Positions 1 through 35,319 are shown, counted from the first letter of the stretch. The stretch: DNA of 64,000 nucleotides from Paragorgia papillata (GCA_035771165.1 JAWNZC010000237.1:186001-250000), one strand, 5' to 3'. Notes: generated by a model not told the origin, from the letters alone. Made by a program: numbers and translations.

Positions 1-2
1 CT

Positions 3-203
3 TCTAAGGCTTGGAACATTTTAACGAAAAAACGTCATCTTAGTAACACTAGTTTATACGCTTTCAAATCAGGGCTTAAAATTTACTATAAAAATGCTTT
101 GTTAAATGTTTATAATTGTGATGATCCTCGTACTTGGAAATCCGTTTGCATCAAATGCAGAAGGCTAGGCCTCTTGATACTTCTCCGAACTGTTGTACAG
201 TAA
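3..203 (+). mobile_element. LINE (non-LTR retrotransposon) C-terminal coding fragment
   Basis: A 66-codon open frame running in from the left edge ends in TAA at 201-203. It shows SKAWNIL, AFKSGLK and the cysteine-containing DDPRTWKSVCIKC motif seen at the C-terminus of CR1/Jockey-group LINE polyproteins. The 5' part is outside the window. At 204-544 I see nothing more than AT-rich intron. Confidence 0.6.
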
Positions 204-544
204 CCAGCACATAAATGTTTTACTCAACCATGTAATTAGCGGTTTAATTAGATTAATTTTGTGTTTGTAATTTAGTTTCTAGTATGGGATCGCCGTAATT
301 GGGATTACCTGTTGCGAACTCTCTAGCTCTACTTATTTCTAATAGTGGCTGAAGCTATCGTTAAATCATTAAATCAAGTTGTTATTTTTTAGGTTTCTTT
401 CTACAGACCTACTCCCAAAAGGCACAAGATTTTGATAGAGGGGAAAAGTTTTCCTTCTGACTATGTAGGTATAATTGTTAATTGTGACCCATTTTTGTCA
501 TAACGTATGGAACACATGAGGTATTTTCTTCTCTTATATTTTAG

Positions 545-21888
<21,344 letters not shown>

Positions 21889-22740
21889 CTAAAAAAACAC
21901 ATTATTTTAAAATTATGTAATAGGGGCGGGGCCTCGCCTTGCGAGTTAAATTCGTTTCATTTTTTTATGACGTGTGATTCCTAATAACTGCTGTAAACAT
22001 TGCATGCAACTTAAGAAAGGCAAAACCTTTTGTCTCGCAAAGTGTTCTCATAACTATGTTTATTATATAGCATGCTATCGGATATGAGCTTTTGCGTAAT
22101 CTGATTGGTTCCCTACTACCAGGCTATCAGCTCATATCCTGCTAGTAGAGGAAAAACAAGATGCCGGCATGTTTTTTTAAACTGCCGAAAAGAGTTGAAA
22201 TTGACGGATTTTTATATAGAAAAACATCAACACCCTCAAACCAATATATAAAAAAACAACATTGTGTAAAAATACATTAACAAATACACAATTTAGCATG
22301 TCAAATGGTAAAATTCACCTAAAAATTACGTCTTTTTACTTCAGAAACACGACTAAATTAGCGGGTTGATATTAATTTGTTGCCAAACAAAGAAACTCGC
22401 GGTTAAAATCAAGGTACCTTTTAATCTTTTTTGTTGATCTGCTTAACACATTTTTGGCCTCTCGAGCAACATTTATGCAACATTTCAAAGCTGTTTGCCG
22501 AACAGCTCAGCGAAACTGTGTGTGAATGCATCATTACGCATGGCGGAAGTATTAGTTGCCTGTTGCCTATGTCGGAAGTTTGTCGTTTCAAACATTTCGC
22601 TGTAATTTTGTCTCTTTTACAGTGTTTGGCTATATAATAAAACAGTTATACCATTCGCTCTCGTCGTATACGAAGCGCCTCGTTGGCTATGAACTCATAT
22701 ACAACTCGAGCTCATGGTATAACTGTTAAATAACTCACTT
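21889..22740. other. Intergenic region 3' of KYNU
   Basis: AT-rich; no ORF of interest. Weak inverted segments occur around 22080-22140 and 22630-22725 (AACAGTTATACCAT / ATGGTATAACTGTT), a small hairpin element. Confidence 0.5.
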
Positions 22741-23196
22741 GTGCTTCCCCATTTTAATTACTGTTCTACCATCTGGCATGATGGTAGCACAATGCACATT
22801 GACAAATTGTTGAAATTACAAAAGAGAGCTGTACGTGTTATAACTAACTCAAATTATGAAATTAGATCTCCTGAAATATTTGAAACCCTCAAATGGAAAT
22901 CAATAAAAGCTATTCTCGACAAGCGTGAATTGACTATGACAGTTAAAGCCTTAAAGGGTGTAACTCCAGAATATTTAACACAGTTATTCAACACTTGTAA
23001 CAACAATAATTACCAGCTACGAAGCAACAACTTAAAATTCTATTTGCCCAAGCCCAGAACAAATTTTCTTAAAAAAAGTTTTTCCTATCGAGGTGCTGCG
23101 TCTTGGAACAGAATACCGATAGACAACCTGCAGATGATTAACTCTACAGAATTGTCTATGAATATTACTCGAAAAATACTTGACGACCTTTTTTAA
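22741..23196 (+). mobile_element. LINE reverse transcriptase C-terminal fragment
   Basis: 151 codons including FNYCSTIWH, LLKLQKRAVRVIT and the PKPRTNFLKKSFSYRGAASW motif, typical of the region after the RT domain in CR1/Jockey-group LINEs. No catalytic domain is left; this is a 5'-truncated copy. Confidence 0.8.
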
Positions 23197-23639
23197 TGTA
23201 TATAGATTATTTAGCTTTTCGAATCCTACTAGTGTTTATGTAAATAATTGTGTATTATAAATTGTAGATATCTGTGTAAGAAGAGGAAATTTTATGATTC
23301 TCTCAATAGAGAGTTATAAAGTTGTTTCTGTAGTTACAGTCAAAGGTTATAGGTTTCCGAGGATATTTATTTCAGCAACCAAAAATTCCAATAAGTTGAT
23401 CGCTTTGTTTGGCCTAGTTTTCCTGAGGATTGCAGCTTTAGGTGGCGTTTATATTGTACCGGATAGGGTATCGTTGCGTCTACGAAAGTGTTCCGATTTG
23501 AGGTTTGCGGTGCCTGATGGGAATTTTCATCATTCCCACAATGCACCGTCAAAATTTCCTGACCTTGCGCCTGCAAACGCTCCCCTATTGAATTGACGAC
23601 TGGGTACGAGTCGACCCGATGTAGTTGTAGTAGTAGTGC

Positions 23640-24150
23640 AGCTAGACTAGTTACTAGGATTAAGATCAGAGACCATATAACACCGGTATTGAAATCCCTT
23701 CACTGGCTTCCTGTTACCGTCTATAAGATTGTTAGTAATCGTGCGCCTGCATATCTCTCTGACTTGCTGGAACCTTATGTTCCAAAGCGTTCTCTGCGCT
23801 CAGCGTCTCAGGGCCTATTAGCTCCTAAGCTATGGAACTGCCTACCAGCTACCATTAGAAATGCTAGCTCTGTAATATCATTCAAATCTCAAGTCAAAAC
23901 ATATTTATTTAAGGAAGCTTTCTGCTGTTGACCTCTTCTTTTATCATATCTGTACTATTAGTAGTAGTAGGATTTTCTTTTAATCATTCTTCACATTTGT
24001 AATTTAGATTATTGACATACATGTATTTAGCTCTTTTTAAACTTTGTAAACGCATCGAGACGTATGTAAGATGCGTACTAAAAACTGTTATTATATTATA
24101 TTATATTAATATTATAGTAATAATAGTAATAATAGTAATAATAATAATAT
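23640..24150 (+). mobile_element. Second LINE tail, internally deleted, ending in AT-rich repeats
   Basis: RIKIRDHITPVLKSLHWLPV, then RAPAYLSDLLEPYVP, LRSASQGLLAPKLWN and FKSQVKTYLF, the conserved C-terminal region of CR1-like LINEs. The stretch between LHWLPV and the APAYL motif is shortened. The copy ends in TTATATTATATT and TAATAATAG repeats near 24085-24150. Confidence 0.75.
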
Positions 24151-25235
24151 GTATTTATAATATTTAATCACGATGTTAGAATACACCAAAGCTGACGTGG
24201 TCGTGAATTTATAGTTAATTATTACAAATATAATCTATTTTTGTGTAAAATTACTGTTTTGCCTACTGATCCCCAGATGAGAATCCATAAGTTAGTGATG
24301 GCAGAATTAGGATGAAAGTTAGGGATGAAAATGTCCATGTAAATAATCGTTTTCATCCCGGCAAACCGGGCTGAAAAACTGTTGATCTCGCTTCGATACG
24401 CGTTCGTTTGCTTTACTGTGTGAATAAATAGTGCTGAAAGGAACTGAAATAGACTGAACATCAAAACGTTGTTTGTGTGTTTCGTGATCATAGCGAAGAC
24501 TTAATAAATTAATTAGTCTTCGTGAAGACGCTTTCGTGGGTTAGCTGAGACTATAACAATCGTTTTATTAACGATGGGCTTACAAAACAAATAATAGACT
24601 AATTAATGTAAAACTGAAGTAAAACTAACGTAACTTTGCCCTTATTTACTTGACAATTGCAAATTTCGGCCTGAAATCATCCCGGTTTACCGGGCCAGCC
24701 CGCTCCATGTAATACGCCCCCTAAAACGAGACGCCTGCAGAGTCGGGGGAAGAACAGATTGAAAGCTGAATCCGCGTGGTGCATACTTCACAGTGGTGAA
24801 CATATTTACGATTAAGACAGTTGTCAGCCACATCTGATCGCTATTAAACTATAAAGTCAGCCAGTCAGTTTCGAAATCTACCAACAGCGCGTGCAAGAAC
24901 ACTTTGGTCAAAAGGCAAAGCTGTTCAACTTTTTGTCCAACTTACTCTAAAAGCGAAAGGAGAAAATTAAAGAACTTACATGTCTCACAGCCTCACTCAG
25001 TCACACGGCTAACAACTCACCGGAAGCGTGAATAGTAGCCGAAGTAAAAAGTGCAAAAATGCAAAATCGTGACACCCAAATTAAAACCAAGCCGAAACCA
25101 TACTACACTCGGTCTACCATATAGGTAGCCCGAGTAAGAAAAGTCAAGTCTTATATCCCATTTTAGGCAAGAATCGATTTTTAAACCACAGGCCCGTATT
25201 TGAGGTGGGCCCCCCCTGAAATTTGTTCAGAAATA
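24151..25235. other. No gene seen
   Basis: Unremarkable AT-rich sequence. A motif pair TCCCGGCAAACCGGG at 24356 and TCCCGGTTTACCGGG at 24679 suggests the ends of one more decayed element. Confidence 0.45.
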
Positions 25236-25827
25236 CCGGGTGGCGCAAAAAAAAGTACCCCTGTGTGATTCAGTATAACGTAAAAACTAGAAAAGCTATT
25301 ACACTATAACAACTTTCTTTGCATTCAATAATGGCTAACTTAAATTTTGATATACAAATTTTGCATTTTCATGCAATATTGACCGAGATACAAACGTTTG
25401 AATTTGCATGAACTTTTAAAAATTTGTTTAAAAACGACGAAAAAAGGGGTATTAAACTAATTCGAAAGCCATTACTATTATACTACTATCATAAGTATTA
25501 AGTATTGGGAATTTCAATGAAGTGAACTTCAAGTTGAGGATGTGTATCTGTAAAAGACTTATGATGTACTTTCTTTCCTTTAACCACAATAAATTAGTTA
25601 TCAAGTTTTAACAAACTGTACGTACCAATATTTTACACTTCCAAAAATGTTTATTCAATTTTAAACATTAATATATCTGTCAATATTGCATGAAAATGCA
25701 AAAGTTGTACATCAAAATTTAAGTTAGCCATTATTGAATGCAAAGAAAGTTGTTATAGTGTAATAGCTTTTCTAGTTTTTAAGTTATACTGAATCAAACA
25801 GGGGTACGTTTTTTTTGCGCCACTCGG
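25236..25827. mobile_element. Long-armed MITE, Tc1/mariner-like ends, TA duplication
   Basis: Flanking TA at 25234-25235 and 25828-25829. Ends CCGGGTGGCGCAAAAAAAA and TTTTTTTTGCGCCACTCGG. The arms of about 200 nt are nearly identical inverted repeats (TCTTTGCATTCAATAATGGC). No transposase. Confidence 0.85.
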
Positions 25828-25959
25828 TAGTATGGTAAGGAACAGAGAAAAAATTTCAGCCGATATTCGAAAAATAGCATTAAAATAATTTAAACAGTCT
25901 TGAAATGCCTGATAACACGAAGAAGAATGTTGTCTTTTGACTGTTTAAAATGACGTTTC

Positions 25960-26180
25960 ATAACCTTCAGAATTCTTTAATATATCGTCTCAAAACGCAG
26001 GAAATAGCATTTCAGAGACTCTGTATATCAACATTTTACCGGGGGGCATGCCCCCGGACTCCCCTAGCGGGTTCCCGCGCCTACGGCCACAGATACGGCG
26101 CTCGGGCCCCCCTGTCCTTAACAGTTCGCTACAGGCCTGAACCAAGGCATGTTTGTGGCATGTGGGGGCTGTGTCGGTAG
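25960..26180. mobile_element. Fragment of a GGGGGCATGCCCCC-type DNA element
   Basis: CGGGGGGCATGCCCCCGGAC at 26040 followed by CTAGCGGG. The upstream words AGGAAATAGCATTTCAGAGA match, inverted, the sequence near 32770-32800 inside the 32.7-34.7-kb element. Confidence 0.5.
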
Positions 26181-26189
26181 TTGTAATAA

Positions 26190-26480
26190 AAGTACAACTA
26201 TAATTATGATCAAATCATTAAAAATTCATGAGAAATGAATATTTAATCAATATATCTGTTACAGATTCGTCCTGATTTACATAAACTTTTCCCTCAATTT
26301 ACTTAGCTAAAAGCACTCCAACTTGAAAAATAGTTTGAAAACATTGCTATTTAGATGCGTCCATTTTAATTGATAAGTACATTAAAGCATTCGCAGCCGA
26401 TCTGTATCTGAATTACCACGGCTCGCTTGCAGCTCGCCTTGTAAATCAGATACAGATCGCTGCTCATGCTTTAATTGATC
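26190..26480. mobile_element. MITE, CAGCCGATCTGTATCTGA family (copies at 42665-42920 and 63320-63550)
   Basis: The three copies share GATTCGTCCTGATTTACATA and the internal hairpin CGATCTGTATCTGATTTAC / GTAAATCAGATACAGATCG. No ORF. Confidence 0.75.
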
Positions 26481-27689
26481 TGTTCCATAAATGCTTTTGA
26501 GATGATTACGCGCCGAGAGTTGTGAGGAATTAATTTCTCTTGCATGCTGAACCGTTTACCGACTGCTGTTCATACATAGGCATTGACACTTCGTCGGCTA
26601 ACAACATATTTTACTTAATAATAATAATAATTTTTCGACTTTCCAACCTCCTCTTCACAGGGCAACCCTGCATGTGGGCTCTTTGTTGGGAAGAGGCGAA
26701 AAAAGCTGGGTGGAGTGCATGGCAAACTCGGGTGGAGTGGGTCAGTGGGAAAACTCCGACGGGTGAAGTTTGGAAACTGGGGTGGGGGGGGGGGGGGGTC
26801 ACATGGGCCACTGACTGTAGGCTAAAGGTTTTCATCCCACTTGAGGCAGCACTTCACTTGCGATAGTACTGACTTCTAGTTCTAGTTTAGTAATTTTGAT
26901 TTACTTACTGCCTGCTTAGTTTTTCACGTAATCTGATTCCATTTTGCCGTTGTTTGTTCAGTGAACAGATCGATGACGTCCCAACGTGTTCTTACCACGT
27001 TGTGACGTCTTCTGTGCATCTATAACCTATAACTGAACAGACAACAAAAAATGGAATCTATTTGTTTTATACAATACAAAAATTAAAAGGTTTTTATCGA
27101 AACTCTTGCCGGATTCTGCGGGGGCATGAAGAAGGAAAAAAGCAAGTCAGCTGACGTGATCTGACGTGATCCATGTGTCTGTCCTTTAATAGATCATGGG
27201 CAACAACCAATGAAAACACGCATAGCAATCAGGGTATTGTATAAATTATAACACCATTATCTTTGAGTGTGTTTGTCCCTCTTTTATGTTCTTTAATAAT
27301 ACTCTTGAAAACAGCTGCGCGGATCGTCGCCATGCAAACGTGTTCCGATTCCCCACAATATGTGTGTTTGATATAGGTACTTCGTTTATTTTAAACAGTA
27401 TGCGGTTTACTCGAGGGGACCTTGCCAAGGGGAGCTTGCCAGCTTTTTTGAAAAATGATGCACGCGCAACACCCTGAAACTCGCCCATTGAACCGAAGCG
27501 CTAAGATTCGAAACGAAAACGGCGAAAATATTTTAATAGCGAGGCGAGAAAGTGCATGCCTTGCAGGATACCGCAAGTTGATACCGCGTAATCAAGCAAA
27601 CGTACGGCTGTATGTTTCAAATGAGAGATGACCAGCACGTTAACGTAGACTGCAAGATAAAGGAAATTTTGTCTTAGAAACTAATAAGA
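26481..27689. other. No gene; one hairpin element and a poly-G tract
   Basis: An inverted pair GATTCCATTTTGCCGTTGT (26934) and ACAACAAAAAATGGAATC (27042) marks a small foldback with central GACGTC words. A G run of about 15 starts at 26785. ORFs here have no recognisable match. Confidence 0.5.
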
Positions 27690-27694
27690 CGTCC

Positions 27695-29450
27695 ACTATA
27701 TCACTACCACCACTACTATTATATTACTATTACCACCCACCACACCACCACTACTACCATTACCACCACCACTACTACCATTACCACTACCATTACCACA
27801 ACCTCTACTACCATTACCACCACCACTACTACCATTACCACCACCACTACTACCATTACCACCACCACTACTACCATTACCACCACCACTACTACCATTA
27901 CCACCACCACTACTACCATTACCACCACCACTACTACCATTACCACCACCACTACTACCATTACCACCACCACTACTACCATTACCACTACCACTACTAC
28001 CATTACCACCATTACCACTACCATTACCACAACCTCTACTACCATTACCACCACCACTACTACCATTACCACTACCATTACCATCACCACTACCATTACC
28101 ACCACCACTACTACCATTACCACCACCACTAGTACTACTACCATTACCACTACCATTACCACCACCACTACTACCATTACCCCCACCACTACTACCATTA
28201 CCATCACCACTACTACTATTACTATTACCACTACCATTACCACCACCACTAGTACTACTACAATTATATACCACCACCACTATTACCATTACCACTACCA
28301 TTACCACCACTACCATTACCACCACCACTAGTACTACTACAATTATATATCACCACCACTATTACCATTACCACTACCATTACCACCACTACTTACCACT
28401 ACCATTACCACAACCACTACTACCATTACCACCACTTCTACCATTACCACTACCATTACCACCACTACTACTACCATTACACACTACCATTACCACCACC
28501 ACTACTACCATTACCACCACCACTACTACCATTACCACTACCACTAGCTTACTACTACCATTACCACTACCATTACCATCACCACTACTACCATTACCAC
28601 TACCATTACCACCACCACTACTACCATTACCACCACCACTACTACCATTACCACTACCATTACCACCACCACTAGTACTACTACAATTATATACCACTAC
28701 CACAACCACTCCTACCATTACCACCACCACTACTACCACTACCACCACCACCACCACTACTACCATTACCACCACCACTATTACCATTACCACTACCATT
28801 ACCACCACCACTAGTACTACTACAATTATATACCACCACCACTGTACTACTACCATTACCACTACCACAATCACTACTACCATTACCACAACCACTACTA
28901 CCATTATCACCACCACTACTACCATTACCACTACTACCATTAGCACCACCACCATTACCACCACCGCTATTACCATTACTACCATTACCACCACCGCTAT
29001 TACCATTACCACTACCATTACCACCACCACTACTACCATTACCACTACCATTACTACAACCACTCCTACCATTACCACCACCCACTACTACCATTACCAT
29101 TAATACCACCACCACCACCACTACTACCATTACCACCACCACCACCACTATTACCATTACCACTACCATTACCACCACCACTAGTACTACTACAATTATA
29201 TACCACCACCACTACTACCATTACCACAACCACTACTACCATTACCACAACCACTACTACCATTACCACCACCTGCTATTACCACCAGCACTACTCCCAT
29301 TACTACCACCACTATACTACCATCACCGCCACTAGTATTACTGACCACCACTACTACCACCACCCTCACTAGCTGCTACAACAACCGTACCATCACTACT
29401 ACCATATGTACTACAACTACCACCACAACTATTACCACCACTACTTTAAC
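27695..29450 (+). repeat. ACC/ATT/ACT array, about 1.75 kb, G-free on the + strand
   Basis: Tandem (ACTACCATTACCACCACC)-like 18-nt units with higher-order blocks separated by ACTAGTACTACTACAATTAT words, which recur at about 28250, 28330, 28675, 28810 and 29185. The Gly/Ser/Asn and Met/Val ORFs on the minus strand are artefacts of a trinucleotide register. Confidence 0.97.
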
Positions 29451-31439
29451 CAACTATTACCACCACTACTTTAACCAAACTAAATATCTGGCAACGTAAT
29501 TAAAAATTATGGTACCCAGCAATGTAATAACTATATTGGTCATGCTATCCATCCGAGAGGGGGAGGGTAAAATTTATTGGCTTTAGTGCTTTAGCCGAGC
29601 GTGGGTGTCTCGAGGGACCGTGGTGTTGCTCTCATTTGCTTATCATTCGTATATCTTCATATCAACAATTTGGATTCACACCTATTAAAAATACAAGTAT
29701 TCAATTATCTAGATAATCTACACTTCTTTATGCTTCTCTGCTGAACTTAATTACTCAAAGACAGTCTTTTACAGCAGTCAACAAACGACGAAATCAGTCA
29801 AGGAATCTCCGATGTTACGGTGAGTATGGCGGTAAAATATGTCTAAATATATAGCTTTGAAAATTAAGCTAATCGTGAATAATAGATGTCAAACTAGCTA
29901 TCCTAACTGTATTCGTGACTTTAACAAATGGCTTTAAACACCAAGGCTTTCATTTTGCCTTCGTGTTTGTCTTGTAGTAGTCGACAAATAGCATACCGTA
30001 ATTGATATACTGCGATGAAAATCACGTTTTGAAACGCCATCGTAGCGTGAAATGTTTGCGTTTCTCGTCGCAACATGTCATGGAATGATTGTGTGTGTAA
30101 AGGATTCTCTGTTTACCTTTCGAGGTTAGAATTGTAGCCAGGGTTTCGGATTCTAACCACTGTTGTTTTCGGGGAACGAAATTTGATGTAAGCTCCCGAA
30201 ACTGCATTAATACTGTCAGAGAGAACACAGCAGTTCTTTACAAGAGCCGCTAAGCAGCACAGCTGTGTTCATATTCTTGTCAAAAAAGCACTTTTCCACC
30301 GGTTTGACTTTGTGAGTTTATCAAGGACGATCTCGTGTTGTTAAATCAGTAATTTCTGGAAGCTCTGCCCACCCAACATAACTCAATCTGAATCCAATTC
30401 TTAATAAATTGCTAATTTGATACAATTCACAAACACAGTGTGTATATAATTCTTTTAATTATTAAAGGTTATTTCCCCATTCAATTAAATGTATATATAT
30501 ATATATATATATATCAAAATTGCAGTTTGGAATGTTGTAATGAATAAAAGAAACTGGATTTAAAAGAATATTCTAGGTCCAGTGCACTCATATTTGGCTT
30601 TCTAAAAATGTGCAATTATTAAATAGCTTCAATGATAGACAATGAATAACCAATTATTGCATCCAATAAGCCTGAGTACCATATGAATTATCCAAGTGTG
30701 TAGAAACGTACAGTGCTGTGTAGGCAGTGTTTTAGATCTAGGGCAAAGTTTATACTATCTTTTCACTTTGCTCTTTGAATTATTTAGAGTGATGCGAGAC
30801 AGAGGCAGATAACACTCACTCGGGTTTTAAATAATCATTTTACTATTCATTCAAAACTGAGGGGATTTGGCTACTGAGAAATGAGAATACATATTCAATA
30901 AACAATTAATGGAATAAATAGATGGAAACTACATCATTAGTGTTGCTACTTTGATTTCCCGACTTGGTTTAAAGCTGGGTGCTCACACTATGATTTTAAT
31001 CAGCCGGTTTTATCAGCCAACTAAATTTTGGGCTTTTGACTAAAATCATTACATGTGTCATGTCATTATTACTCACTGAGCAATTTTTATCAGCCAATTT
31101 TTATCAGACAATATCAAACTGATTTGATATTGCCCGATTAAAATCAGTCAAAATATGCTGTGTGTTGCCACATACAATTTTTATTGTTCAGTCTCAGATC
31201 ACTCATTCTTCCTGAAGTTATTTGGTTTGATGATCATAAAAATGGTGGTTCCAGTTGCTAAAGATGTGAGCTTTTACATGTACATGTAAATGGCAAATTT
31301 GTATGGTAATCTTTGATTTTTAACGGTTGTGTGCCAGGCTTCAGTAGGTGCTCTAGACTAACTTAAGTTGTAAATTTGAAAAACATTGTTGCAACTTTTC
31401 TACTGTATTGCAAAAAGCCTTTAATAATATAGTATTACT
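29451..31439. other. Intergenic; possible non-coding first exon of the RhoGAP gene
   Basis: No ORF of interest. A good donor TTACG|GTGAGT occurs at 29819/29820 in sequence richer in unique-looking words; it could end a 5'-UTR exon splicing to the acceptor TTTATTTAG at 36682. This is inference only. A short (AT)n lies at 30490-30513. Confidence 0.3.
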
Positions 31440-31449
31440 GGTGTATAGT

Positions 31450-31865
31450 AAAGTTTTGAAATATAGTAAGGTTAGATATACTGCTGAAATAGAGAACATA
31501 GGAGTCTAACGTTTCGAGCGAAGGCCCTTCATCAGAGAGAAACATAAAGAGTGTGGATTTTTACGTTTCTCTCTGACGAAGGGCCTTCGCTTGAAACGTT
31601 AGACTCCTACGTTCTCTGTTTCGGCAGTATATCTAACCTTACTAATCATTTCAATTGTTGTTTCTACACTGCCTACGCAGCATGCTACTTTTATTTCACT
31701 ATAGTAAAGTTTGATATACTGCTGAAACAGAGAACATTGGAGTTTAATGTTTCAAGCGTGGTAGTCTAATGTTTTGGGTGTTTCTCTTTGATGAAGGAGG
31801 GCCTAATTGCTCGAAGCATTAGACTCCTACATTCTCTGTTTCAGCAGTATATCAAACCTTACTAT
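31450..31865. mobile_element. Two tandem foldback elements, TTTCGAGCGAAGG family
   Basis: Hairpin 1 (about 31470-31645) and hairpin 2 (about 31705-31862) both have TAAGGTT/TAAAGTTTGATATACTGC-like outer arms and central AACGTTTCGAGCGAAGG words. Confidence 0.8.
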
Positions 31866-32671
31866 ATTTCAATTGGCAGATAACCAAATTACCAGAATAC
31901 CCTGAGACAAATTGGCTGAGCATTTGGTTGGAAAAACTGTATTTGTATAGGTAATCGCATGGGGCCGAAGAAAGGTTTAATTTCATGGGTGTTTTCAAAA
32001 TTTTATAAAATTGTCCAAGTTGTGAAGTGATGAGGGTAATTTGTACGATTTTGAAAACACGAATGGAATTAAATCTTAATTTTATGAGAACGCATGTGAT
32101 TGTGTGTTGATAATATACTGTGGGCAAAATTATTCAAGAGCTAGTAGCATATTATGATCACAGTCAGTGCTTGGCAACATTCCAATTTTCCTTGCTCTAT
32201 CGCTGTGCCTGTTGGTTTCTTTTTGTTAACACACGCAAAAGTTCGTAAATTTTCTAGTGTATTCTGATTTTCGCTAATAGTTTACACTCCTTCAATAGTT
32301 TAAATTAGTTCAGAGTAAACAAAAAAGCATTTTCAGATCAAAAAAACCTTGCAGATTTGTTGGAAAAAAGTCGATCATTTGAGGTTCACTGTTGCTAAGT
32401 AACAAAGCAACCAATCACATGCAAGTACAGTACTGCTGATCAAAGAACCAATCAAGTGCAAGTAATTTTGCCCTGAATTACAAAAAAATGCCCTCTTTAT
32501 TTGCCAATCATATTTGAGTAATTTTGCCCTGTATTTTATTAGGAACGGAAATTGTCCAATATCTAAACTGTATTTTAGGCTCTAGTATGCATGTTATTTT
32601 TTATCAAATTCTTCTCAAATAACACTTGTCTATACATGTACTAAGATTGTACATGTATTCATAAAGAAGGT

Positions 32672-34734
32672 CAGGGGTGGATCTAGGAATTTTGATGCGT
32701 TAGTCAAAGTTGCTGTGGACCCATATTGCTAGGGGGGTCTGGGGGTATGGTCCCCGGAAAATTTTTGAAATTTGGATCTCTGAAATGGCATTTCCTGCAT
32801 TCTGACAGCACATTTGAGCAAAATTCCAAATGTTTTAAAACATGTTTTTAATGGACATTTTATCATTTTCAAGAAACATTTTATCTAAATTGGACTGATA
32901 TTTTCTTGTTGTCTTAGAAACCTTGTGATAGTTTGAAGGTGTGTAAGCCAGGCTAAGTTTTTCCAGGAATGAGGATGGGGAAATCCAATAAACAGTAGAG
33001 AGATATGTGGTCACATTCTAATATAAAAAAGTTGACTGTTTCGCTCTATGTCAAAGTTCATCAGCATGCCTAGGGAAACACCAGTTACATTGTTTCAGTC
33101 AGTGAATCTAACATGGACAGCCTGACCAACACACAAGTGAAGGTCTAGCTGAATTTAACATTCTGCATAATCCAGAGCAAGGTGGGGTACCTTCCATGGC
33201 TGTTGAGCCCCACCTACCCAGAGCTGTCTGGCTTTCAAATGCCTGATACTTGCCTTTTAAACCTCAACCCAAGCAGACAATGTCTGGTTAGGAGTCAGGA
33301 GAAGCTTTTGTTAATGACCATAATGGACATACATAGAGGAGCTCAACTCTCTACATCATCCCGATCATTCTAACCCCCATCTAATATGCCACTACCCATC
33401 CCCCTACCAACCCATGTTACTATGAGCTGTCTGGTTTTCAGGCACCAGCAACCCAAGTTCAATTCCTGTCCAGTGCAATTATTATCAGATATTCAGATTA
33501 AAATTTCATAATAGCCACATGTGAGAAGAATGCTTACTTGATGTATAACGATAATACATGGAAATTTGTAGTAATGTCATGTAGATATTTATTGCTTAGC
33601 TTTTGATCTGTTTCCCCAGGCCCAGACCTTATTTAACTTACCGTATATGTTAAAAGTTATATGTTATTACTTATAATACTGTATGTTATATATATATACG
33701 TGTATAGACAATTAACTGACTTGTAATATGAACTGAGGACGAATGTATTATGTAAACTACTGTGGAAAGGCAATCTGACTATGCATCATGATTATGACAT
33801 ACTAGTGAGTATCTAGAATTGAAACACTACTAAGTAGTGTTTATAGTACTACATGAAGCATTTAATAGCATTGGTTTATACCAGTGTGCTCAACGCAGAT
33901 TATGCTAATATGGAACGGATATCAACAAAGGTTAGGGAAGTATAAACATGACAACAGACTAACATCGATATTGAATCCAGATTGATGAACTACTGTACCT
34001 ATAAGCTTACCTTAGAGCGACATATGGCTTACTCTAGCTTGTCCGCCTTCATGTGTTGTGGCAAATAGACCGTCTCAGCACCGATGTCTTCCCAATCTTG
34101 GGAAATGCTCTCCGGCCACCAGTACTCGACAAGCACTGATTCTCACAGACAAATCAACATACAATTGCCGCAAAAGAACATCATCGCTGCTTTATAAATC
34201 ACACAACGCACAATCTAACAAGCTTGTATAGAAGCCATGAATCGATCGAACAGAATTAGACTGAACGAAGAAGACCCAGCAGACCGCATTTTGCAGGCTT
34301 CCGGTACGGCATACTTTCGGCAAAGCAATCAACCAATCAGATTCAACGATTTACCTCGTTTTGGCCAATCACAATGGGTAAATCGGCCTAAATCCTGCAA
34401 AAATCTAAACCAGTCAGCGCTCGCGATTTGGCTGTTTTGGACCAATGAGAATGGCTAAATCGGCCTAAATCCTGCAAGATTCTAAACCGGGATTGGCTAA
34501 ATCGGCCTAAATCGTGCAAAACACCTAAACCAGTCAGCGCTCGCAATTTATCTGGTTTGGAACAATCAGAATATCTAAATCGGCCCAAATCCTGGAAAAG
34601 TCTAAGCCAGTCAGCCCTCGCAATTTTTCTTGTTTAGACCAATTAGTAAGTTAATATATGATGATGTTTATAATTATTTCGTAACAATTTTCACCTTAGT
34701 CATCTGACTTATTTGACTAACGCTAAATCCGCCC
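32672..34734. mobile_element. About 2-kb DNA element with CAGGGGCGGAT-type ends
   Basis: Left end TCAGGGGTGGATCTAGG at 32672; right end GCTAAATCCGCCCCTGA at 34717. Subterminal words GTTAGTCAAA and TTTGACTAAC are inverted. No transposase frame is visible, so it is probably non-autonomous. A tandem array sits near its right end. Confidence 0.65.
34320..34660 (+). repeat. Minisatellite of roughly 100-bp units
   Basis: Three to four imperfect copies of AAATCGGCCTAAATCCTGCA, then CTAAACCAGTCAGCGCTCGC, then TTTTGGACCAATGAGAAT-like words, inside the 2-kb element. Confidence 0.85.
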
Positions 34735-35319
34735 CTGAAGGTTGTGGATTTATATTTTTTATATGGCATTTAAGTTCACTTGGCTGATGGCACTTCATTC
34801 CAGCCTCATTCTTATCAGTGGCGTGGCCACACTAGGGCAAACTGAGTAGCAATTGCATTTCAAGTGAAGCCATGTCAAGTGAAGCCTTGCCAAAATATAT
34901 ATATTATAATCTTACCAAATACTGTATAAGCAGTAATGTTAAAATATACTTATTATTTTGAGGTACATTTATAAATATACTGTACTGTATAAGAAAATAC
35001 AAATAGTCCATCTACTAAGTAAACTAAGAACATGCAACTATCAACCCCCCTCCTGAATGTATCATTTGGTGTTATGAGCAGTGGCAACCGATGTATCGGG
35101 ACATGTTTAAGACAATACCAAATATTGAGCTTAACGAAGGAATACCCTCCGACATTGATTCTAATCATTTTCTTGATGTCTCGGAGTGGAACCTGATCGT
35201 ATTGGATGATCTAATTCTCTCAGTCAGGAGGAGATAAACGTATTGCAAATCTATTCACAAAAGGAAGTCATCATCGGAATCTCTCAGTGATCTACATGTA
35301 CATTGTTCAGAATATAACA

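Noticed and set aside
27696..29272. Gly/Ser/Asn-rich and Met/Val-rich minus-strand ORFs
   Set aside because: Produced by the ACC/ATT trinucleotide array; no start context, no domain and no unique sequence.
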